Shown: in pieces, positions 35,975 to 42,633 of the stretch
Layout: each line of letters opens with the position of its first letter
Position numbering within the stretch: position 1 is the first letter of the stretch
Assembly (NCBI RefSeq): GCF_046483665.1
Contig: NZ_JAWOCR010000040.1
Span: forward strand, 66,046-130,045
From: Thiohalophilus sp046483665
GTDB taxonomy: Bacteria > Pseudomonadota > Gammaproteobacteria > UBA6429 > Thiohalophilaceae
Direction of reading: 5' to 3'
Length of the DNA: 64,000 bases
The notes under the pieces: generated by a model
What the model was told of the DNA's origin: nothing
Database searches by the model: none
What the model saw: the letters and a program-made list of their open reading frames with translations, nothing else
Made by a program: the position numbers and the translations under genes

Positions 35975-36460
35975 TCAGTGCGGCCGCTGGCGAATCAAAA
36001 TCCGGGTATAGCCCAGGGACACATAGTCATTGATTTGCGCGGGACCAGCGGCGGCCACATTGACGTAATCGGGGAAATCCTCGTCGCTCAGGCTGCGCCA
36101 GCCGGCATAGGTGCCGCAGACATAGACCGGGATATTCCCGCCGGTCAACGAACGGACCTGTCTGTGCAAAGCCGGTTGTTCATCGCGTTTACCGTTTTGC
36201 AGGGCAAACTGTTCCTGGCCATGGGTGACCACGGCGAGCGGCAGAGCCGGAAATTGTTTACGTAATTGCTCAATATAGGAACGGGTCAGGGGCAGAGCCC
36301 AGTTCAGTCCTTCACTATCGGCGGTGACAATTTCAAAGACGATGCCCACGGGCGGCTCGTTTTGCTGCAAAATCTGGGTTATTGCCCGCTGGCTGTCGGC
36401 CAGCAACACGGTGGGCAACAGCAGGATCGCAATAAACAATCTGTAGCGCAGCGAGGGCAT
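35975..36460 (-). CDS. Exported DsrE/DsrF-fold protein
   Basis: A 161-residue protein with a signal peptide (YRLFIAILLLPTVLLADS) and a domain of the DsrE/YchN type (VGIVFEIVTADSEGLNWAL, LPLAVVTHGQEQFAL, IPVYVCGTYAGW). One conserved Cys lies in VYVCGTY, where DsrE-like sulfur carriers have their active Cys. I start at 36460 (MPSLRYRLF) because a GGAGA site lies 8 nt upstream; a longer frame from 36487 lacks this. Exported DsrE-like proteins are common in sulfur oxidisers, but a role in sulfur transfer is only inferred. Confidence 0.72.
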   Translation of the reverse strand: MPSLRYRLFIAILLLPTVLLADSQRAITQILQQNEPPVGIVFEIVTADSEGLNWALPLTRSYIEQLRKQFPALPLAVVTHGQEQFALQNGKRDEQPALHRQVRSLTGGNIPVYVCGTYAGWRSLSDEDFPDYVNVAAAGPAQINDYVSLGYTRILIRQRPH

Positions 36461-36487
36461 GGCAAGTTCTCCGGCAAGGTCGGGCAA

Positions 36488-36886
36488 GAGATTACTTTCA
36501 AAATATACCCGATAAGGTACATGAGAACAGGAAAAGTTCAGTCAACGCCGGGGGCATCACTGTTATCTGGTTTTTCAGGATATTAGTGATTGCTTAATAA
36601 TTCTGGTGGCGCTTGCGGATCGGTCGACCGACGACTTGGACCTTGCCATCGGCCAGCAATACGGGGAAGCATTTTAATGCCCGGCAAGACAAGATATACG
36701 AAAGACACCAGCCACTAAAGCACAGTGACCAGGTGCCATATACTGGTAGAGTTCATTCCACGCACCATTTTCTTACGTGCCCGTAAATGATTTTTACCAC
36801 GAAGACTCGAAGCCACGACGGTATTTTTTGAACAGTTCGTGTCCCCGAGACTTCGTGGTTCAATGCTTTTTCCAGTACCTGCGGCG
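36488..36886. other. Gene-free gap with ACCACGAAG inverted repeat
   Basis: About 400 bp with no supportable gene. At 36795-36861 an inverted pair, ACCACGAAGACTCGAAG and CGAGACTTCGTGGTT, bounds a short spacer. On the minus strand 36597-36665 a short open frame ends in FPVLLADGKVQVVGRP and could be a gene remnant, but no start or homologue could be supported. Confidence 0.4.
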
Positions 36887-37867
36887 TCAGCCGCCCGTCA
36901 TGGACATGAAGCGCAGGACCTGTTCGGGTTTTTCGTTGAACTCATGGCGCTCGGGTTTGAGGGCGATGGCCTTGACGATGTGCTCTTCCAGTTCGGTATC
37001 GCTGATGCCGGCGCGCAGCAGTTCGCGTAACGGATAGCTCTCTTCCTGGCCGAGGCACATGTACAGAGTGCCATCCACGGACAGGCGTACCCGGTTGCAG
37101 GTCTCGCAGAAGTGTTGCGAGATAGGCGTGATAAAGCCGATGCGCAGATCGGTGCCGGCCACCTGCACGTAGCGGGCCGGACCGCCGCCGGGCATCATGC
37201 CGGGTAGCAGCTCGTAATGTTCGGCCAGGCGGGCCTTGACGTCCTGCAGGCTGATGTACTGATCGGTCGCGGCGCGACCGGTTTCGCCTACCGGCATAGT
37301 CTCGATAAAGCGCAGGGTAAAATCGTGCTCGATACAGAACTCGACCATGTCCTCGACTTCATCGTCATTGACCCCTTTCATCACCACCATATTGATCTTG
37401 ATGGGATGAAAGCCGGCCTGTTTGGCGGCCATCAGGCCATTGATCACCTTCTCCAGCTTGCCCTGGGTGATTTCCTTGAAGCGCTCGGGTTTGAGGGTAT
37501 CCAGGCTGACATTGATGCGGCTGACGCCGGCCTCGAACAGGGCCTGGCCGTGCTTGTCCAGGCGGGTGGCATTGGTGCTCAGTGACAGATCCTCGATCCC
37601 GGGCAGGGCGGCCAGGCGCGCGGCCAGTTCGGGCAGATTCTTGCGCACCAGCGGCTCGCCGCCGGTGACGCGGATCCGGCGGGTCCCGAGGCGGCCAAAG
37701 GCGCCGATAACCCGTTCGATTTCATCCGGCGTCAGCCAGTCTTCCGGCTCCTCGAAATCCTTGAACCCTTCGGGCATACAGTATTTGCAACGCAGATCGC
37801 AGCGGTCCGTGACCGAGAGCCGGACGTATTCGATGCGTCTGCCAAAGGGGTCGATGAGATCTGCCAT
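36887..37867 (-). CDS. moaA: GTP 3',8-cyclase MoaA
   Basis: A 326-residue radical SAM enzyme that starts molybdenum cofactor synthesis. The SAM-binding 4Fe-4S cysteines are C23, C27 and C30 in DRCDLRCKYCMPEG, and the C-terminal cluster cysteines are in HFCETCNRVRL and YMCLG. Molybdopterin is needed by the SoeA-type enzyme encoded 5 kb downstream; no other moa gene is present here. A good sigma-70-like promoter lies 37 bp upstream. Confidence 0.97.
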   Translation of the reverse strand: MADLIDPFGRRIEYVRLSVTDRCDLRCKYCMPEGFKDFEEPEDWLTPDEIERVIGAFGRLGTRRIRVTGGEPLVRKNLPELAARLAALPGIEDLSLSTNATRLDKHGQALFEAGVSRINVSLDTLKPERFKEITQGKLEKVINGLMAAKQAGFHPIKINMVVMKGVNDDEVEDMVEFCIEHDFTLRFIETMPVGETGRAATDQYISLQDVKARLAEHYELLPGMMPGGGPARYVQVAGTDLRIGFITPISQHFCETCNRVRLSVDGTLYMCLGQEESYPLRELLRAGISDTELEEHIVKAIALKPERHEFNEKPEQVLRFMSMTGG

Positions 37868-37903
37868 AAAATAACCGAGTTTGTTGCCCTGGAAATAAAT
37901 TCG

Positions 37904-37932
37904 ATTATAGGTGAAAATCAGTAGTTTGTAAT
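37904..37932 (-). promoter_or_regulatory. Predicted sigma-70-type promoter of moaA
   Basis: On the minus strand a perfect TATAAT (37904-37909) is preceded, after 17 bp, by ATTACA (37927-37932, four of six consensus bases). No Moco-riboswitch-like structure was recognised between it and the start codon, which is only about 37 nt away. Confidence 0.5.
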
Positions 37933-38220
37933 GTACTGAAAAACCTTGAAAATCCCGGTGTTTGTTAATTCGCTGCTGATGATTCCCTGTTCGGCCATCG
38001 TCTTATCGGGAACCGGATAAGCCCGGTGTCGCCTTCTCTTCGGCGAACGCGATCGCACTCCTTTGGATTATTGTATCAGCATGTATTCACTTACTTTCTT
38101 TTCAAATATATTCAAGGATACTCGACAGAGGCCGATACTGGATACTACCCAGGAAGCTACGGGTAAACCCTGTCTCTTTTGGCCTGATAAACCCTCATTT
38201 TCGCGCGGGGATCAACCGCG
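37933..38220. other. Intergenic region upstream of the GGDEF gene
   Basis: About 290 bp with no supportable gene. It holds a small CG-rich hairpin (CGCCTTCTCTTCGGCG near 38031-38046). No riboswitch consensus was recognised. Confidence 0.35.
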
Positions 38221-39489
38221 ATGGTTATGCGATATTCCTTACGAAAACGAATGATTCTGAGCACCGGCCTGATGTTGCTGCCTCTGCTGCTGCTGGGCGC
38301 AGGAGGCTATGCTCTGTATCTGCAAACCATCAGTTCCTTCGAGACAGCGATGCAGCGCAGTATGCAGGTAGTGCTCCCGGTCAGTGAATTGCAGCGCCAG
38401 ATTCTCGAAATCGACCGCCCGCTGGATCAATACCTGTATAACACCCGCGAGCAGGAGCGCGAGGCCTTCTTTCGCCATGCGCAGGCGATCGACCGCCAAT
38501 TCGTGGAACTGCTCGATAAATCGGCGCTGCGCGACGATTATCGTCCCGAAATCGCTCGATCCAGTCAGAGCTGGCAACAACTGCGGAATCTGGCGGATCG
38601 CATCATGCAGCGCCATGCAGAGGCCGGTGACGTCAGCCAGGAAATGCTGGTCCGTTTCGAAAACCTGCAGCGAGATACCACTGGTATCCTTGACATGTTG
38701 TATCAGACTTTTGAATTGGAAATTGAGCAGGAACTCGACAGAGCGTTGCGCGATCAAAAACAGATTCAGTTATTGCTATTAGTCATATTTGTGACCGGGC
38801 TCGGGGTAGCCATTCTTATAGGCAATCGCATTGCCAGGCAGGTGTTGCAGCCATTGGCAAAATTGCGCGAGGGCACGGAACGTTTTGGCCACGGTGATCT
38901 GACTTATCGCATTGAACTTGACAACCAGGACGAGTTCGGAAAACTGGCTAAAACTTTCAATGAGATGGCTGATGAACTGGAATTTCTCGCTTCTTATGAC
39001 AGCCTGACAGGGCTGTTGAACAAGCGGGAGTTTGGGCTGCGATTGCAGGATGAAGTGAGACGGGCAAAACGATCCCGCCACCCGTTTGTATTGTTGCTGA
39101 TGGATCTCGATTATTTCAAACAGGTGAACGACACCTATGGACATCCGGCGGGAGATCATACCCTGCGTGTACTGGCCTCGTTGTTGAAAAAACAGGTCCG
39201 GGAGTCGGACTACGTGGGACGCTATGGAGGTGAGGAGTTCGGAATGATTCTTACCGACACATCGGAGCAGGATGCCCTGGACACCGCGGAACGTATCCGT
39301 CAATTGGTCGAGGAAAAAGCGTTTGCCATCAGCGACAACGCCGCAATCAACATCACCGTCAGTGCCGGCCTGGCATCCTACCCCGATGACGCGACCAATG
39401 CTGAAATGCTGATCGCCTGCGCCGACGAAGCCCTCTATAAAGCCAAGGACACCGGCCGCAACCGCGTGATCGCCTTCAGTGATATTTAG
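38221..39489 (+). CDS. Membrane GGDEF diguanylate cyclase with HAMP domain
   Basis: A 422-residue protein with an N-terminal membrane helix (ILSTGLMLLPLLLLGAGGYA, about residues 12-31), a helical periplasmic sensor up to about residue 178, a second helix (LLLLVIFVTGLGVAILIG), a HAMP domain ending near residue 255, and a GGDEF domain with an intact GGEEF site (GRYGGEEFGMIL). The upstream LLKKQVRESD has an R-x-x-D-like pattern (RESD) at the I-site position. ATG at 38221 is used; 38227 is a possible alternative. Confidence 0.92.
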   Translation: MVMRYSLRKRMILSTGLMLLPLLLLGAGGYALYLQTISSFETAMQRSMQVVLPVSELQRQILEIDRPLDQYLYNTREQEREAFFRHAQAIDRQFVELLDKSALRDDYRPEIARSSQSWQQLRNLADRIMQRHAEAGDVSQEMLVRFENLQRDTTGILDMLYQTFELEIEQELDRALRDQKQIQLLLLVIFVTGLGVAILIGNRIARQVLQPLAKLREGTERFGHGDLTYRIELDNQDEFGKLAKTFNEMADELEFLASYDSLTGLLNKREFGLRLQDEVRRAKRSRHPFVLLLMDLDYFKQVNDTYGHPAGDHTLRVLASLLKKQVRESDYVGRYGGEEFGMILTDTSEQDALDTAERIRQLVEEKAFAISDNAAINITVSAGLASYPDDATNAEMLIACADEALYKAKDTGRNRVIAFSDI

Positions 39490-39510
39490 GGTATTAACTC
39501 AGGGCATTAA

Positions 39511-39733
39511 AACCCAACGTAAAGGCGCAGAGAACGCAAAGGAATTAATTTTAAAAATCGTGGAATAACTTTGCGGATAGATAACTATTTGATTTTCAGT
39601 TCGGTTTACTCAAGACGTGGCTGATGCTGTTCTGTTCGTAAAAGCCGGAATCTGGTAAGCCCCGTAGACTTTTGCGAAAAGATCAAAATAAAAAACTCTG
39701 CGTCCTTTGCGTCTTTGCGCCTCTGCGTTAAAG
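39511..39733. repeat. Inverted-arm dispersed repeat (CTTTGCG family)
   Basis: Left arm AACCCAACGTAAAGGCGC then AGAGAACGCAAAG at 39511-39542; right arm AACTCTGCGTCCTTTGCG then TCTTTGCGCCTCTGCGTTA at 39694-39730. It fills the gap between the GGDEF gene and the convergent regulator gene. Confidence 0.75.
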
Positions 39734-39739
39734 ATCTGA

Positions 39740-40354
39740 TTATCTGCCGGTTTCGCGCATCATCATGGCCATTTTGACCAGGTCGGCGATGGAGCGGGCC
39801 TGCATTTTTTCCATCACCTTGGCGCGATGGACTTCCACAGTCTTGATGCTGATGCCCAGTTCCTCGCCCACATCCCGGTTGGGCTTGCCGGTGACGACCC
39901 GGTCCATGACTTCCTGCTCGCGTGTGGTGAGCTCGTCATAGCGCGCCTGGAGGTTTTCCAGCTCGGCACGCTGTTTGAGTCGATCACGATGTTTTTGTAC
40001 CGCGGCCTGGATGGTATCGAGCAGAACCTGATCGTTAAACGGTTTTTCGATGAAATCGACCGCCCCGTTTTTGAGAGCGCGCACCGCCATGGGGACATCG
40101 CCATGACCGGTGACAAAGACGATGGGCAGGTCGATGCCCCGCTCGGCGAGAATATGCTGCAGATCCAGACCGCTGATCCCCGGCATGCGAACATCAAGGA
40201 TCACGCAACCGAGTGAGTCCTCGGTATAGTTGTCCAGAAACTCATTGGCGGAACCATAGGTCCGGATATTCAATTTCACCGAATCGATCAGCCAGGCGAT
40301 GGATTCGCGCACGGCCTGATCGTCATCAACTACATGAATTGTGGCTTTTTTCAT
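39740..40354 (-). CDS. FixJ/LuxR-family response regulator
   Basis: A 204-residue regulator with a receiver (D54 in CVILDVRMPGISG, switch Lys in DFIEKPFNDQVLL) and a C-terminal LuxR-type helix-turn-helix (LTTREQEVMDRVVTGKPN, ISIKTVEVHRAKVMEKM). The start at 40354 gives a family-length protein; a longer frame to 40528 adds 58 residues of no known type. No partner kinase is next to it. It lies beside soeABC, but a regulatory link is a guess. Confidence 0.92.
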   Translation of the reverse strand: MKKATIHVVDDDQAVRESIAWLIDSVKLNIRTYGSANEFLDNYTEDSLGCVILDVRMPGISGLDLQHILAERGIDLPIVFVTGHGDVPMAVRALKNGAVDFIEKPFNDQVLLDTIQAAVQKHRDRLKQRAELENLQARYDELTTREQEVMDRVVTGKPNRDVGEELGISIKTVEVHRAKVMEKMQARSIADLVKMAMMMRETGR

Positions 40355-40700
40355 TACTTGTATCTGGCTTTTGTTGACCGAACCTTCGCGGTATCGCGCC
40401 ATGAGACCGCTATAGCTCTGTTGTCTCTGAACACTCCGTTTTCGGGCGACTCCGGCCTCTTTCATAAGAGGCCGGAGGGGGCGTCGGCCTGGTCCCGGGT
40501 CCGGATTCCCCTGAATCTCGCAATCCATGGGGTTATCGGCAATGTGACCGGGTTCTCAAATTTTTGTGTCCATTGTGGTCCGGCGGCGTTGCTGTCAGGT
40601 TTCTGTATCACCCGATCATCCGGTCTTTATACTTTTCCAGCATATAGGAGGAGAGGGAGGAGGGTTATTGGGGATAACCCTAATTTTTGCTGCGGTGAGA
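40355..40700. other. Gene-free region between FixJ-like regulator and soeC
   Basis: About 350 bp upstream of the regulator start. No gene is supported. It contains GC-rich stretches and a purine-rich run (GGAGGAGAGGGAGGAGGG at 40649-40666). Nothing further was recognised. Confidence 0.35.
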
Positions 40701-40730
40701 TAAAAAAAACGCATCCGAAGATGCGCTTTT
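40701..40730 (-). terminator. Rho-independent terminator of soeABC
   Basis: On the minus strand the stem GCGCATC/GATGCG closes a TTCG loop and is followed by a run of eight T. It lies about 20 bp after the soeC stop. The A-run on the other side means it could also act weakly for the plus strand. Confidence 0.85.
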
Positions 40731-40751
40731 CAGGGAGTTGGCGTCAGGTAA

Positions 40752-41720
40752 TCAGATGGTCTGGTAATACAGGTTCTGCGGGTGATTGGCCTGGGCGAAG
40801 AAGAACCAGCGCTCGAACAGCAGACCAATATATTGCACCGCGAAAGCGGCAGCCAGGACCTGCACGCTGGCGGCGCTGAGGCCGGCCCACAGCAAAATCA
40901 ACGGTACGGGGAATACCAGAACCAGGAAAATATACTTGATCGACTTGAACCAGGCCGCACTGGCGCCATGGAAATATTCCCGGGTGTTGTAGGAGCCGCC
41001 CATCATGCCCATGGATTTCTGGACCACGGCGTTGTGGCGCATGCCGATGGCGGTCTGCACGGTGGACTTGTACTTGATACGGGCATTGCGGTACAGCGAG
41101 GCAGCGCGGCTAATCAGGCCGGCCAGGGTCAGAATGACTGCCCAGGCGCCATAAAAACCAATCATACCCGAGTCCTGCCAGGCCGCCAGTGCAGTGGCCA
41201 GGGTAAAGCCTGAGGCAGCACCCAGCAGGGTATAATTGATTACGGTCAGGACACTGGCCCACTCCTGCAGGAACTTGATGCTGGCGTAGATCATGCCGGT
41301 CGCCACATACAGGACGAACACGGCAAACGTTGTGATTGCCCCGACGATCAGCGCCGGCTGGTTGGGGATGCCGTTGCCGAACCAGTCGGGCTGCCAGCCG
41401 CTCAGGTGCAGCGCGCCATACAGGAACACCAGTCCCATGACGGCCGGCAGGATAATGACTTCGCGGGACAGCCAGGAGGTGCGCCACTGACTGGCGGCGC
41501 GCCAGGCCCGCTCCGGACGGCCCAGATGCAAAAACGACGCCGCCAGGCCACCGATCATCAGTACCAGGGCAATAATGCTGCCGGTGACATAGAAATTACT
41601 GCTCTGCGCCGGCAACAGGTTGACGGCGGAATACAGCTGGCCGCTGAACAGCGCCAGAAACAGTCCCTGACCGGCACCGATCAGGGTAGTAAGAAAGATA
41701 ACCGAAAATGCAGGATGCAT
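40752..41720 (-). CDS. soeC: SoeC-type membrane anchor (DmsC family)
   Basis: A 322-residue membrane protein with about eight helices (FSVIFLTTLIGAGQGLFLALF, FYVTGSIIALVLMIGGLAAS and others) and the DmsC-family HLGRPERAWRA motif after helix 2. It would anchor the SoeAB complex in the inner membrane and pass electrons from sulfite oxidation to quinone. Length and predicted mass agree with SoeC of Allochromatium vinosum. It follows soeB after a 112-bp gap that contains a repeat. Confidence 0.82.
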   Translation of the reverse strand: MHPAFSVIFLTTLIGAGQGLFLALFSGQLYSAVNLLPAQSSNFYVTGSIIALVLMIGGLAASFLHLGRPERAWRAASQWRTSWLSREVIILPAVMGLVFLYGALHLSGWQPDWFGNGIPNQPALIVGAITTFAVFVLYVATGMIYASIKFLQEWASVLTVINYTLLGAASGFTLATALAAWQDSGMIGFYGAWAVILTLAGLISRAASLYRNARIKYKSTVQTAIGMRHNAVVQKSMGMMGGSYNTREYFHGASAAWFKSIKYIFLVLVFPVPLILLWAGLSAASVQVLAAAFAVQYIGLLFERWFFFAQANHPQNLYYQTI

Positions 41721-41741
41721 GACAAATTCTCCGAATTTGAG

Positions 41742-41829
41742 TTACGAGGGACGAGGGCCGAGGACCGAGGAGAGAAAAAACAGGCGTATTCCGCTTTTCC
41801 TCGTCACTCGTAACTCGTCCCTCGTCACT
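41742..41829. repeat. CGAGGGACGAGG inverted repeat between soeB and soeC
   Basis: ACGAGGGACGAGGGCCGAGG at 41744-41763 faces CCTCGTCACTCGTAACTCG then TCCCTCGTCACTG at 41799-41829. As RNA it would form a hairpin inside the operon transcript. The same motif recurs at 56781-56952. Confidence 0.75.
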
Positions 41830-41832
41830 GTT

Positions 41833-42558
41833 TTAAAGTAGCCAGTCGTCCAGGGTGACATCCTTGGTGGTCTTGTGTCGGATATCCTCTTTCTTGAGCG
41901 GATTATCCACACGCACCAGTTCGTCCTCGTGGATGTGCATCTTGGTCTTGCGCCGCGGCAGGTAATGGTTGGCCGGCTTGGTGCCCCATTCGGGCATCAG
42001 CGGGTAACCGCCCTGTTCGCGAATGGCGACAGAGACTTCGGAATCCGGGTCATGCACATCGCCGAACAGCCGCGCGTTGGTCGGACAGGCCATGACGCAG
42101 GCCGGCTTGCGCTCGGCTTCGGGCAGCGATTCGTCGTAGATGCGATCCACGCACAGGGTACACTTCTTCATCACCTGCTGTTTCTCGTCCAGCTCACGGG
42201 CGCCGTAGGGGCAGGCCCAGGAGCAGTACTTGCAGCCGATGCATTTGTCATAGTCCACCAGTACGATGCCATCATTCTCGCGTTTGTAGCTGGCGCCGGT
42301 CGGACAGACCGGCACGCAGGGTGCGTCTTCACAATGCAGGCAGCTCTTGGGAAAGTGGATGGTTTCCGTGTTCGGATAGGTTCCCACTTCATAGGTCTGT
42401 ACCCGGTTAAAGAAGGTCCCGGTAGGGTCCTTGTCATACGGGTTCTCGTCGAACAGCGGGCCGGCCGCGCCGGATGTGTTCCACTGTTTGCAACTGGTGA
42501 CGCAGGCGTGGCAACCCACGCAAACGTTCAGGTCGATTACAAGTGCTAGTTGAGTCAT
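41833..42558 (-). CDS. soeB: SoeB-type four-cluster iron-sulfur subunit
   Basis: A 241-residue ferredoxin-like subunit with four 4Fe-4S cysteine sets: CVGCHACVTSCKQWN, CLHCEDAPCVPVCPTGA, CIGCKYCSWACPYGA, and CTLCVDRI with PACVMACPTNA. It has no export signal. It would carry electrons from SoeA to SoeC. It lies 75 bp after soeA. Confidence 0.85.
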   Translation of the reverse strand: MTQLALVIDLNVCVGCHACVTSCKQWNTSGAAGPLFDENPYDKDPTGTFFNRVQTYEVGTYPNTETIHFPKSCLHCEDAPCVPVCPTGASYKRENDGIVLVDYDKCIGCKYCSWACPYGARELDEKQQVMKKCTLCVDRIYDESLPEAERKPACVMACPTNARLFGDVHDPDSEVSVAIREQGGYPLMPEWGTKPANHYLPRRKTKMHIHEDELVRVDNPLKKEDIRHKTTKDVTLDDWLL

Positions 42559-42584
42559 ATCACTAAACCTTTATCGATGCATTC

Positions 42585-42633
42585 TCAACAAAGAGGCAAA
42601 AACATCCCTGTTTTTGGCGCTCTTTGCGTTTAA
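42585..42633. repeat. Short CTTTGCG-family repeat between soeA and soeB
   Basis: AACAAAGAGGCAAAAACA at 42587-42604 and TTTTTGGCGCTCTTTGCG at 42611-42628 form a compact inverted pair around CCCTG. It resembles a shortened member of the dispersed family and would fold into a hairpin in the operon mRNA. Confidence 0.5.

Noticed and set aside
36597..36710. Short minus-strand frame ending in FPVLLADGKVQVVGRP, resembling the end of a thioredoxin-like or ArsD-like protein
   Set aside because: No start codon with a ribosome site and no conserved upstream domain; could be a gene remnant but is too short to support.
40355..40528. 58-residue N-terminal extension of the FixJ-like regulator
   Set aside because: The added residues are Arg and Gly rich without family support, and the receiver starts normally at MKKATIHVVDDD.
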